Assembly (NCBI GenBank): GCA_004026145.2
Contig: CP034993.1
Coordinates: 4,232,094 to 4,296,093 of the forward strand
Direction: 5' to 3'
DNA: 64,000 nucleotides
DNA from: Takifugu bimaculatus
Taxonomy: Eukaryota; Chordata; Actinopteri; Tetraodontiformes; Tetraodontidae
The notes beneath the pieces are model-generated. The model was not told the origin of the DNA. It did no database searches and saw only the letters and a list, made by a program, of their open reading frames with translations. Both the position numbers and the translations under genes were made by a program. Positions 22,070 through 34,368 of this stretch are shown one piece after another; positions within the stretch are counted from its first letter, which is position 1, and every line of letters starts with the position of its first letter.

Positions 22070-22350
22070 GTGAGGGTGGGGGCACGCGGGCGGGGGGATA
22101 TGATGTTTGACATTGTCGCGCTGCATGCCGGGATATATCGCGCTCTTGTTTACGCCGTTATCAAGGAAGAAATTGTGCTATAACGCATAAGAAAAACTAT
22201 TTAGAGCTCTAAATATTGTTCTGTTTGATCGCTACTTTTTGAGGCGCCACTGAGATAACACGACGTGTTTCAACGCAGTGAAAAAGAAGTTGTCCCACTC
22301 ACGGGAGTGTTTGTGCACCGTCACTGACCCCGCGTCTGCAGTCATCACTG
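22070..22350 (+). promoter_or_regulatory. UBE3A CpG-rich promoter and non-coding first exon
   Basis: This is a sharp local rise in CpG (gggggcacgcgggcgggggg, gcatgccgggatatatcgcg, tttacgccg, cgacgtg, ccccgcgtctgc) after AT-rich flanks. It ends at a strong splice donor, ATCACTG|gtgagt, at 22350/22351. No coding frame is needed here; it reads as promoter plus 5' UTR exon. The transcription start cannot be fixed by eye. Confidence 0.6.
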
Positions 22351-23259
22351 GTGAGTGCACCACAATAACACACACGTGTCGTTGCCAGCAAACTTCCTTA
22401 CTGCTTATTTCATTTCAATTCAATTCGAGTGAGCAAATGTGAAAGTAGAACGTATTTCCATGTGATAGATCCGCTGTCAACATTTGCAACATCATGCTGT
22501 CAGATGTTCAGATTAAAATAAATTTGAGATTTATTTTTCTTCCTGGTGCATTTATGTGATGCTTACATAGAAGTAGTGAAACAACCTCAGAAGGTTCCAT
22601 TTCAAATATATTACTGTTTTTCTCAGTTTATATAAATAGTTGTGAAGGTGGTTATGGACGCCCTGTTTTGTTGTTTGTCTGTTAGCAAAATAACTCGAAA
22701 GTTTATGGACAGATTTAAATGAAATGTTCAGAAAATGTCGATAATGGTTCGAGGAAGAGCTCATTAACTGTTGGTGATGCTGTGGTCAACTTTGATCATC
22801 CAACAACCATGGGCCAGGGTCAAAGCCAAGGGGCTTCACAATATGTGGGAAAAGAGCTGGTTTTGCTCATTGAAGGGATTCCAAGTAATTGGAGTATTAG
22901 TTTTGGGTATAACACAATATTCTGGGAACTACCCGCTTGGTGGAGGTCCGTACTCTCCAAGTACTTTATTTCTAGTTGTAAACTGCATCACTAGCCATAT
23001 ATTTGCAGAGAGGGCGCGACACAGCAGCACACACATTGTTTTTACATTCCTGAAATTACTGAAACTAAGGTTTGATTTGTTACTGTCCATTTGTCCGAAG
23101 CCCTGACACGTCACGGTTTTTAAATTTGCTTTAAATTAATGCTTTCACGGAGAGCACAATTTGGATACAACTGTACACTAATGAATCACTAGTGGAATCA
23201 GGCACCGTGTTATTTTATTATCGTGTATTTTATTTAATTTTTGTTACTGTCTCTTTCAG

Positions 23260-26200
23260 AATACATTAATTTGGACGTACTAGACGATCCCGGAAACCAT
23301 CTGAATGTGAGTTGCTGTATTTCTAAACATGGCTTATAAAGTGTAGGTTTGTGAGGTTTTTATCTGAAAATGGTCACCAAATCCACAATTAAAACAATAG
23401 TTTATAAATGAGCACAGAGTATCCGCTCTGGTGCAAAAGGTTTATTTAATCTAGCAGGGTAAATTCAGAGTACTGTCCTCCACTCCTTCCATTTCAACAG
23501 CATTGGAGTCTACACAGATATTTAGATATATTTAGAAATATGCAGTCCCATTTCAAATGCAATTTTTCTACCCTGACTAGTGGTTTCAGATTAGGAATGA
23601 CATGGCATAATAGTAATTAAGTCTGTTTGTCCACTTCAGGGCACCTGTAGAAATATGACCTATTATATATTTCTATTCTAAGTAAAGATGAACAGTAATT
23701 AGCAAGTTTAAACTATAAGAGCACATCACTTCTATATTAGCTTGCACAGATTTTTATTATTAATGTTTAATGGTACACACACACGAGCCCCAGCAAATGT
23801 CTGGACTGTGTGCAGAAATTAGGATTTAAAAAAAGGAAGTGACTCACTATTCAGACAGAAGCTCTTGGATCTTCCTTTTTTTAACAAGCTGCGTTCTGTT
23901 GATCTCACACAGGAAGAGGGCCGCTGCTAAACATCTGATTGAGCACTACTTCCTGCAGTTAACAGAAGGCTGCGGAAACGCTGACTGCAGAAATGAGTTC
24001 TGTGCATCGTGTCGTGATTTTCGGCCTCTGGATAACAACACAGCAGCTGTCAAGGCGCTGGAGCTGTTCAAGATTAACGCCAAGCTGTGCAGGCCTCCCC
24101 CACTCAATAGAGAATCGCACTCCCCGAGTTTAGGCTGTGGTCCCAGTGAATACTCTCAACTGGAGCTAAGTGATGCAGATTTCTCAGGTAGTGTTAAAGT
24201 TCTTATGGAGCCTGGCTGAGATCATTCCTTTCTGTTAATTGATGTGTTTCTGTGCAGATGTTCATTACCTGACGGAGACCACTGTATGTATGATCCTGAG
24301 TTTCTGTGAGGAGGAAGGGGACTACTCTGCACTTGTGCGTGTCATTGGCAGGATTTTCTCCAAAGCCGATGCTCTGATGAGGAGCTTCAGAAAAGATGAT
24401 CCCACAGAGCTGCTGGGTGCTTCCTCCGCGGCGGCGTTACCGGACGAGGACCCCGGCGAGGCGTCTGACCTCTCTGAGGTTACGGTGGACGTGCGTGCTG
24501 TGAGGAGAGTCTACGACAGGCTGCTGGCCATCGAGCAGGTGGAGCAAGCTTTTGTCAATGCACTCATTCACCTGTCTACGAATATGGAACTTGACCTGGA
24601 ATATCTTAACGCGTATGAAACGAACCCAGATTACTTGAATATCTTCATTATTATTATGGAGAACAGTAACCTCCACAGCCCAGAATACCTGGAGGAGGCC
24701 TTGCCTCAGTTTTGCAGAGCCCTGATTAAACTGCCGGTGTCGGGGCTCGCCAGGTTGTCGAAGGTGTGGTCCACCTCCGGCCTTCCCCACATCCGCCATG
24801 TGATGGAAACCTTTCAGCAGCTCATCACTTTTACTGTCGTCAGCAACGAATACGATGCGGAGAATCTGGTGAACGATGACGAGACCGTGGTGGCTGCAAC
24901 TCGGTGTTTAAAAGTGGCTTTCTACGCAAGTATACAGGGCGGGGAGCTAGACGTCGGGAACAGCGAAGAGGAAGGAGGAGGACTGGGAGTCCGATGAGCT
25001 CACCTTGCACGAGCTCCTCGGTGAGGAGCAGCTCTACCGGAAGGGTCCATGGGTGGATCCCCTGGAGAAAGAACTGGACCTCAGGCCCATCGACAGCGTC
25101 AAACCTCTCATTCCCTTTGAGGATTTTGTTAACGAGTCTCTGAATGAAGTGCTGGAGGTGGACAGGGACTTCACTTTCTTTAAAGTCAATGAAGAGGTCA
25201 AGTTTTCCTTCCAGAGCTGCCCCTTCATCCTCACTGTGTTCAACAAGAGCAGAGGGCTGTACTACGACAACAGGATCAGCATGTACAGTGAGCGGCGCCG
25301 CGCCGCCTTCTACAGCATGACCCAGGATACGGAACCAAACCCTTTTCTTAAATTGAAAGTGCGCAGGGATCACATCATCGACGACGCCCTCGTCCAAGTG
25401 AGTTCCTGTGCGGTGTGTGACTGTTGCATATGCATGGGATGTTCGTCCTCCTCCCTGCTGACCACTTCCTTGTTGCAGCTGGAGTTGATCAGCACAGAGA
25501 AACCGTCTGACTTGAAGAAACAGCTGTTTGTGGAGTTTGAGGGAGAGCAAGGTGTCGATGAGGGAGGCCTTTCGAAGGAGTTTTTCCAGCTGGTCTTGGA
25601 GGAAATATTCAACCCTGACATTGGTAAGAGTTTCCATCGATAACTCAACTACAACAACAACAACAACAACTCAAAAACATTTTTCTTTTTCCGCTCTCGT
25701 GTGAGAAAAGTCATATTGATTTGTGTAACACTGATTAGTAAACTAGCTAAAGTAGCCTGCCAGCTCGTGGAAGGCTCAATAGTGTTTTTCTCTTTTTAAA
25801 ACCATTAAAAAATGACCAGAATTAACGTTAAAAGCTATGATCTTTTGTAGTACACATTATATGGTCACTGAAGAAAGAAGTATCCTCCACAAAAATTAAA
25901 TAATGCAGGAATGTCTGCTATTTCAGATACTGTACATCCATTTTTAATTGGTCTGAATTGGTTCCAAATAAATATTGACCCACCTGTGTCGCATCTTGCC
26001 ACCAGAGGGCGCTGTTGCGCGTCACCTCATTTAGCTTTCCCTTTGTTGTCACGAGTGATTCACCACTGAATCACTCCACAGGAATGTTCACCTACGATGA
26101 TGAGACCCAAGTCTTTTGGTTTAATTCATCCTCCCTGGAAAATGAAGCGCAGTACACCCTCATTGGACTGGTCCTGGGCCTCGCCATTTACAACAACTGC

Positions 26201-27403
26201 ATCCTGGATCTCCATTTCCCCATGATTGTCTACAAGAAACTGATGGGGAAAAAAGGGACCTACATGGACCTGTCAGACTCGCATCCAGTACAGTAACTTT
26301 TTTAAAAAAAAGAAAATGTATACATTCATCTAAGCCTCCTTTTAAACATGTTTAGAAATATTTTTAAAGTTGGAAATGTTTCTTCCTTCAGGTTCTCAGT
26401 CAAAGTCTGAAAGGGTTGCTTGAATATGCAGGAAACGTTGAGGAGGACATGTCGCTCACCTTTCAGATATCACACACGGACCTGTTCGGCAACCCAGTCT
26501 TATACGACTTAAAGGAAAACGGAGAGCAGATCCCCGTTACCAAAGAAAATAGACAAGTAAAAATGTTGAATTCCTTATAGCCGTAATATCTGTTTTTCTG
26601 TCTAATCTGTCTAAATACTTCCTTTTCTCTCCATCAGGAGTTTGTGGACTTGTACACTGATTACATGCTGAACAAAAGCGTGGAGACACAATTTAAGGCC
26701 TTCAAAAAAGGCTTCCTGATGGTCACCCAGGAGTCCCCGCTGAAGCATTTGTTCCGACCAGAGGAACTAGAGCTGCTCATCTGTGGTAGCAAGGTCAGAA
26801 TCACGGCCGTCATGCTGTCCTTTTTGGAGCTGGTTGATCCACACAGAAAAATGTCCATTTCCAGAAACTTGACTTTGATGCACTGGAGGAGACGACGGAG
26901 TACGATGGAGGCTACAGCAAAGACGCTCAGATCATCAAGTAAACCTGTTTCTCTTCACCATCCAAGCGCGAGTTTCAAGCGGCCACTGGCGCCCCGTGTT
27001 TATGTACGTGTGCGTTTTGCTCTCTGCACACAGAGATTTCTGGGAAACCATTCGGTCCTTCGAAGAGGAGCAGAAGCGATTGTTCCTTCAGTTCATCAGC
27101 GGGACGGTCAGAGCGCCCGTCGGCGGGCTCGGAAAGCTCAAAATGACCATCGCGAAGAACGGTTCTGACACAGACAGGTACAAAGCGGCTGTCTTCGACA
27201 GCACGTGCACAGTGGCGCGTGTGCCCGGCACCGCGACAACCGTTGCTACAGCCTTTAACATTCTCTCATTACCTCATTTCAGGCTGCCGACCTCTCACAC
27301 CTGCTACAACATCCTGCTGCTTCCAGAATATTCCTCCAAAGCAAAACTGCGAGAAAGACTCCTGAAGGCCATCACCTACGCTAAAGGGTTCGGAATGATG
27401 TGA
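23260..27403 (+). CDS. ube3a: UBE3A, HECT-type E3 ubiquitin ligase
   Basis: E6AP/UBE3A passes ubiquitin from an E2 through a catalytic cysteine to substrates, in nucleus and cytosol. Coding exons: 23305-23306 (AT of the start codon, at the end of exon 23260-23306), 23913-24187, 24258-25397, 25479-25623, 26082-26287, 26392-26556, 26638-26793, 26865-26938, 27034-27177, 27283-27403. The product is about 808 residues; the human isoforms have 852-875. The N-terminal AZUL zinc finger shows [17 protein letters not shown]. The HECT domain has [41 protein letters not shown] and the catalytic cysteine of [17 protein letters not shown] (TGC 27302-27304, about residue 776), 32 residues from the end as in human. 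The start ATG is split by an intron, and an in-frame TGA precedes it. One inserted G near 24974 shifts the frame in the acidic linker. The acidic linker is shorter than in mammals. Confidence 0.96.
25651..25670. repeat. Short (ACA)n repeat
   Basis: About 6-7 trinucleotide units in the UBE3A intron after exon 25479-25623. Confidence 0.8.
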
Positions 27404-27600
27404 CGGACTCCTGTCCAGTCCAGCCACTCAACCCGCGTAGGAAAACAACAAATTACAACCCCACATTTCCATAATTCGCTCTTTAGCTTGTGTTTCTGGG
27501 CAAACGTGCACAGCCTTTAATTTGGGAAGCTGTGAAAGTGCACTTACGGTACACAGGTACACTTTACAAACAAATGTAAATCTAATGAGTCTGTGGAGGG

Positions 27601-27604
<4 letters not shown>

Positions 27605-27650
<46 letters not shown>
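27605..27650. repeat. (TG)n microsatellite in UBE3A 3' UTR
   Basis: Uninterrupted TG run about 200 bp after the UBE3A stop, before the likely polyadenylation signal at 28041. It would be a (UG)n tract in the mRNA. Confidence 0.95.
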
Positions 27651-27652
<2 letters not shown>

Positions 27653-28040
27653 TATGCTTTTAGTCCTCAGGTTCTGTTCAGCATAATGGTGCTCATTTTT
27701 TACAGTACTGTCACTTGTGACATGTTGAGATGTTTTCCTCTGAGGAGAAGCACACGCCCACCCCAAACATACTGTGAGATGTCCGGTGTGTAAGAATTGA
27801 GAAATGCAGTCTTTTGGACTAAATCAGTATTAGTTTTTAACAGCTTGCACGGTTTTGTAATACGTTTTTCTGCCCCCTCAGTTTTTGTTGGATGTTTTTT
27901 GCACGTCACGGTTTCTGATGACACAACTGTGTTTTATGCTGTGTGAGTGAAAAGAAAAGAATCAGATGATTTATTTATTCAAATATCTCAGGTATGAGTA
28001 GAGTGTTTAAATAATAATGTAAAGGCTTTGGTTCAAGCTG

Positions 28041-28046
28041 AATAAA
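28041..28046 (+). promoter_or_regulatory. Polyadenylation signal, UBE3A
   Basis: AATAAA in 'caagctgaataaagctt', about 640 bp after the stop. UBE3A and CNGA3 converge here. Confidence 0.55.
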
Positions 28047-28413
28047 GCTTAAATGTTATTTATTTCACCTGCTGGAATCAACCTTTGCATCAAGCTGCAT
28101 CATATCCCAAGTAGCTGATATGAATTAGTCCGTGTTTGGAGTCCAGTTATGGCTGATCGGCTTCTAAATTGTAGCACAAGCTTTACTGCTAAAGTGTCAA
28201 CATTCTTGAGAAGTGCTTTCTGCCAACACAGACAGTAAATCAAGCTTATAAAACACAACATTGTGCATTTTTCTGAGTCACTGATAAGAAAAACAAGGTC
28301 ACATTGATATAAAGAGACCAGACTTTGAATTGAACTAAAGGGACATAACGAGCTATTTAAGGTTGGATTTAATATAGAAACACATTATTTATTTCTTTAT
28401 GAACATTTACATG

Positions 28414-28419
28414 TTTATT
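28414..28419 (-). promoter_or_regulatory. Candidate polyadenylation signal, CNGA3
   Basis: TTTATT on the plus strand (AATAAA on minus), about 310 bp past the CNGA3 stop. A second one is at 28388-28393. The choice between them is a guess. Confidence 0.35.
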
Positions 28420-28728
28420 CACATATACAGCATAGGTGATAGTTTATGCTGAGTAACATAAGCCGAACTGCGCTTGCATCTCTTATATTTACATTTCACA
28501 CGGATATTATATTATAATGCAGTTTATCTGTATAATTATGGAACAAATATTTAACAATGACAGTTGAAAACATGGTTTCAACTGTAGCGTACACACAGGT
28601 TTATATTTACTCCAAACACTGCATAATGAGACGGTATTAAACAGTATAAATTGATATAAACATGCCTTTACAAAGTGTCACTACTGTAATGCTCCAAATC
28701 CCTGGTTTCCGGCAGAGTCCCCCTTAAA

Positions 28729-30550
28729 TTACTGCACCTTTTTATCTTTGTCAGCCACCACTTCTGACAGGTCCTCTGGTTTGACGGATTTGACTTTGGC
28801 CTCCATCTGCGTCACCCTCTGCTTTATCCTCATGTGATTCGAGGTCATTTCTGCCATCAGCTTCGCGAGCTTGCTCTGCATTTCTTCCAGGTTGCTCTGC
28901 AGCTTCACGATCTTCTCCTCCATGTCTTTGGGGTCCGCGCCGGCGTTGGCGACCGCCTCGTCTATCAGGTTGTCTTTCATCAGGATGGCTTTCCCCTTCT
29001 CCTCCAGAATCTTTTTAGCATCCGGATACTCGGTTAGAGCTTCCATCAAGTCGTCTTTGGACAGAGCAAAGAGATCCGAATAGCCTACACTCCTGATGTT
29101 GGCGGTTCTCCTGTTGCCCGCTTTGCTGCCTTTGATTCCCAGGATGCTGATTTCCCCAAAGTAGGCCCCATCACTCAGCACTACAAACTGAGTGACTCCG
29201 TCGTCTGCCACTACCGCGAGCTTCCCCTCCTTGATGATGTACATCTCCCTGCCAATATCGCCCTTCTTGCAGATGTAATCCCCAGGGCTGAACACCTGCG
29301 GCTGCAGCTTGAGCACGAGTTCTATCAGCAGGCCCGCTTCACAATCTTGGAAGATGCGCACTTTTTTCAGGGTGTCCAGATGAACGTTGACGGCGATCTC
29401 GGCTTTGAGCTTGTCCGGGAGGTTCTTCAAGACTTCCTTCTCGTCACAGGTCTTCTTCTCAGTCCACAAGTAGTCGAACCACTTGATGACCCTGGCCTCC
29501 AGGTCCTTGGAGACCTTCCGGAATTGCATGTACTGTTTTATGGAGTCGATTTTTGCCTGGAACTCCGCACGAGACGCGTTCATGTTGGAGATCATGGCAC
29601 CGACATTACCGACGATACTGGCAAAGATCAGCACACCGGTGAGAAAGTCAGAAATGACAAAAAGGTATTCGATGTCCCTGACCGGCGGGGGAGTCTCTCC
29701 GATGGTGGTGAGGGTCAGCGTAGACCAGTAGAGGGAGTAGATGTACTTTCTGGCCAGGCGGCCGTGCTCTGGGTGGCTGATATTGGGATAGACCCACGTG
29801 TCACTCCCAAAACCGATGGTCTTCGAAAGGGCAAAGAACAGGCAAGCGTTCCAGTGGATGATGACAAGAATGTAAAGCACGAGATTGCTGATACGGAACA
29901 TGTTGGGGAAGCTGGTCCTGGTTTCAGTCCTTTCAAAGAATTCGAAAAGTCTTGAGATTTTGCAAAGGCGGTTGAAGCGGAACTCTGGATTGTTAAATCC
30001 AAATTTGAGAAACAGCAGGTCGGTGGGTATCATTGAAATCATGTCGTATTTGAACTGGGATGTGGTTCGATATTTATCTCTCAGTTTCTTGGAGTCTTTG
30101 ACCAGCAGGCCTTGCTCCAGGTAACCTGCAGGGCAAACGTGACAGTTTCGGTTACAGCGGGGGATAAAACACATTCGGCCATAAGACGCTTGCTGGAATC
30201 TGACCTGTTCTCGATCTCACAAATGTGTCAGCGAAATAGATAAAATCCGCGGTGTAATCCAAGACTAGCCAGACTCTGGTGTATTTGTCCTGGAGCTCGT
30301 TAAAACAGGCCCTGGTAGACAACATGAATGTATTTTCAGCGTTGTTGACGTCATTCCGAGTGCTGTTTGACAGAATTTGGAGTGGACCGTACCGCGTTAC
30401 GATCATCATCAGGTTATAAAACACCGGAGCAGCGATGACAGTGAGCCATCTGTAGTACTGGTCTGCAGCTGGGTCCATGATCCAGATTTCCTTCCTGAAA
30501 ACACAACAACACACCTTCATGTTCTTGCAAACTTTTATCCAAATATACAT

Positions 30551-30611
<61 letters not shown>

Positions 30612-32372
30612 TGTGTGTGTGTCCCACTTACGGTGGCTCTTCCTTCTTTTTGTCATCTTTCTTATCATCTTTTTTATCATCCTTTTTATCATCTTTCTTT
30701 TCATCTTTCTTTTCCTCTTTCTTTTCATCTTTCTTTTCATCCTTCTGGTCTTCCTTCTTGTCCCCATCTTTCTTCTCCTCTTTCTTCTCCTCCTGCTTCT
30801 CCTCCTTTTTAATCTCCTCTTTTTTGCTATCGATCACAAGCTCAGTTATCTTTTTTATTTATTTTTGGCTAAGATGGGATGGAATTGTTCTATTGGGGGT
30901 CAGCACAAGGTGACAGGACATGAGGAGGGTCTGGTGGAGGATTCACAGTTGGTGCAGGACTGTATGTGTCCAGCAGATGGAAACATGTCCCTTCCATGTT
31001 TTCTTTCAGGCTAGCACGTTTCAAATATCCAAAAGGATGGGGAAAAGGATTCATTTCTATTCACAGGAGGCAGCAGTGAGGGAAGAATTAAGGAGTTCTC
31101 TGCAAATGCTATTCTACAGGCTAGCAGTGATAGCATGCTAAATAAATGTAAGATACCATCTATTAACATTCATGGGTTGTTTCTGTTCTACTTTTCCTCT
31201 TTTGCTATTTTCCTGACACAGACTACACACACTTACTTGTCTGTGTTGTTGCAGTTATTCATGTTGTAAGTAGCTAGTGGCCACTTACTGGTAAGATGTG
31301 GAAAGAAATGTGGAACACGGTTTTTGCAAATTGACATCTGACATCATGACTCTTTACATTCTCAGAATGATCAGTTCTTTAAATAAGCTGGTAAACCGGG
31401 TTTCCTTGTCTCATTTTAAGCATGTGATCATAGCCAGTATCTGCCTTCCTCTTCTACCAGCACAGGTGAGGCAGGTTTACCTGGCAGCCAGCACTGGATA
31501 ACTAAAACCTCCCATCTATTTCCTCAAAACAGAGCCCAGGCTCTGATCCACCATCCTCAAGGATTCACCTGCTATTATCTGGGATTTCGTTGCAATTGTC
31601 AAAACTGTCCAACATAACAAACAACGCTCGGACCATCGGCAGCAGATCCACTTACTGTTTGTGACCCAGTGTGTCATCGGGGCCCATCTCCTTTGAGTTG
31701 CCGTCATGATTCAGGTCCTTGAGCTCAGGGCCTCTAAAGCGCTCCAGGAAGGAGTCGTGTCTCGCTGTCACAGGGGTTTCTCTGAGAGATGCCCAGTTCC
31801 ACAGCATTAAGAAGAAGTAAGAGACCCTAGAGGGTTAGCAGGTGAAAGGGAACAAAGTGACAGGCATCTAGTCTAATCTGGACTGTTCAAATACACAGCT
31901 ATTAGTGTTTAAAATCAACATTGGGATAACTTTTCAGATTTCTATGTACAATATCCTTGTTTACTTGAAATGATTTTGTGTTTAAGGGTGTAACTGGAGC
32001 AGTCAGGTGACCCGTTATTGTCAATAATGATGAGCTCTATTAAGGTTAAGACCCAAAAGGTCGCTTAAAATTGTTTTTCTGGTTGTAGAGGATTACCTGG
32101 CCATAGCCCCGGCCCCTGTAAATGAGCTTCTGTTGGATTCTGAGGACAGTTTTCTCTCTGAGATGTCCCCACAGAGAGACTGAGCCCTGGAGGACAACAG
32201 AGGGAAATTATAGCAGGTTGTATCATTGCACGTAAAACCAGCAAACACTGATTTGGAAGGCGACCCCAGACCTGCTGTCTCCATTTTCGATGACAGCCAG
32301 CTCCTCATCGGGTGCTTTGCTGGTCAATCGCTGCCTGTTCAAAAAGGAGTTTTCGCTGTGGATCTTCGCCAT
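28729..32372 (-). CDS. cnga3: CNGA3, cyclic-nucleotide-gated cation channel alpha subunit
   Basis: Cone-type cGMP-gated channel subunit in the photoreceptor outer-segment membrane. Exons in transcript order: 32372-32272, 32186-32097, 31826-31656, 30826-30632, 30494-30393, 30311-30205, 30125-28729. All phases join and give about 720 residues (human 694). The protein starts MAKI as in human CNGA3. The segment [12 protein letters not shown] in exon 3 resembles CNGA3 SFPDRFRGAELK, which separates it from CNGA1. A Lys/Asp/Glu-rich block spans about residues 122-185. S1 follows ([15 protein letters not shown]). The pore is [11 protein letters not shown] (Glu about 399). The cyclic-nucleotide-binding domain is about 510-635 ([20 protein letters not shown]...FGEISIL...NRRTANIRS). 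A C-terminal heptad region (about 655-690) fits the CLZ trimerisation coiled coil. The acceptor of the Lys-rich exon (30826) has a poor pyrimidine tract. The neighbour TMEM131 supports CNGA3. Confidence 0.95.
30551..30622. repeat. (GT)n microsatellite in a CNGA3 intron
   Basis: A GT run on plus, hence (AC)n in the transcript. It begins about 8 nt after the donor gtaagtggg of the Lys-rich exon. Confidence 0.95.
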
Positions 32373-34346
32373 GTTGCTGCGTTTGGCTCTGCCGGCCTAA
32401 AGCACAAAGACAGGAAAGACGTCGTTACGTTGCCGCCTCAGCACCCGGACGGTTGCCGTGCTGCTCATGTGGCAACTGTTTTCACTGTTGAGCGTAGAAA
32501 CTAAAAATACAACTTCATTATGTCTTTAACACTAAACAGGATCAGCGCTGTGAACCACCAGCTTGCTTTTAAAAGAACTAAGCTACACTGCTAGACGTTG
32601 GGTTGCTACATGCCTTGTGTGTGCAAAAGGTTAAGTCTATTAGGACACCGCTTAAAGAACAGAGAGAACTAGCACTAACTTTTTAGTCCCCAATCATTAG
32701 GTGCGTAGAGCCATTAATATCTGGGGATTGTACCTGGGGACCACAGGGATTTTCAGAGACGTTTAAGTTGGAATCTTTAAGAAATATTAAATTATGGACT
32801 GAGTTCAAAAATAAAATAAACAAAACTGAAGTAACCATTGGGGCAAAAGTGAGTCGTAGATGTTAATACTGATATTTCTGACACTGAGAGAACAGCTCAA
32901 AGATGATTAATCACATCGAATTATAGGTTGCTTGATCTTTTGGGGAACACCGGTGGAGGTGACACGTGCACAAATGCAGATTAGTGCTAATTCCAGGGAG
33001 TTCACCAACCCCCACGGAATTAAACCCATCTGACAATCAGTAAAAGAGATGATGCCAAGGAAAGAAAGCCATCAGTGGGTTTCAACACAACAAACACCTT
33101 ATTGCTCTCAGGATATCTGTCATTTATTTCTCAATATTGGATGAAAACCACCACCCAAAATGAACCATGACAGATCGAGCGTTGCCCTTTGAAACAAGGC
33201 GAGGGAAAGATTGGAAACCTTTCATTGTTTATCATTCAAGCAAAGCAGGCAGAGAGCTGAATCACCCTTTGAGATTCTCTCGAGAATGTGGCTCATTTAA
33301 ACATTGTTTACTAATACAATCTATCATAATTTCACTATCTTGCGCCATAACACAACAGCAAGGGGGTAGGACCATATTAGAATTTCCTTCTTCCTACTCT
33401 TGTTGAGCACGATGACCAATGTTTTAATGTCTATTTTATTATATTCTCTTTGTTTTCTCAAACATGTTCAAAATAGAAAGCTCACTATCAATCAATGCCA
33501 CCTCAACAGCGTCTGGCAACATGTTGCATGACATCAGCCTGAGTATGGACTGATTAATGTGTCAGAGTCTTAATTTAATGTGTCAGAGTCTTAAGTATAA
33601 CTTTAAATACAATTACAGCCTTGTACTTGCAATAATTAGCTGTGGTTAAAAAAAAAAAAAACTCTTCAAAAACTCTCTTTACAACAATGGAAAACAAAAC
33701 ATCAGATGTCCCGCTCATCTCACCTGTCCTGAAGCCTTTTTCACGCCGCGTCCAGGCAGCAGGCGGAGCTCCTCTGGCTGCTTTTGTATAATCCCATCTT
33801 TACATTCAGAAATGGAATAATTTTTCCCCAGGGCCAGAAGAATTCCGATCCTTTCGCTCTAGTGCAGCGCCACCGCAGGCAGCATCACCGGTGCTCCATG
33901 ATTGGCAGCTGCGGCTCTGCAGGATCAACTCAATGGAGATGGGGGAGGAGACGTGTGCATGATCCAGCACAGGCGGGACTGCAGCGAGAACGCAGGAGGG
34001 CTTCCAAAGCCAGATCTCATATCGGTTGAGCAACAGTTGAGGGTGTTTGTAGTGTTTCCCTGAGCCAATTATCAATACGTTTCATGATGTCACAGATGTG
34101 TGTAACCTGTGTTATCATATGGTTGAAGCTGTGGCTCAACTTGCTTGAGACATTTTCATTCTTCACAAGATCCCCCCCCCAACATGAAATACATAAAGAA
34201 TATCTAAGCTTTTGATTCTGCTCTCTCCCTCAGTAACGTGCAGCTAATCCAGGAGAAATGTTATCAGCATTCACCGTTGATATTTTGGGAAATTTAGGAA
34301 ACCAGAGTGGAATCCAGAGAAGGAACATCCATGTAGCATCAAGTGA

Positions 34347-34368
34347 CCCCCCCCCCCCCCCCCCCCCC
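34347..34368. repeat. Poly-C tract (22 C)
   Basis: Uninterrupted cytosine run. Length is likely unreliable in any assembly. Confidence 0.9.

Noticed and set aside
30414..31014. Ser/Phe-rich or Lys/Met-rich frames over the CNGA3 Lys-rich exon
   Set aside because: Antisense or out-of-frame shadows of the CNGA3 exon and of the GT repeat.
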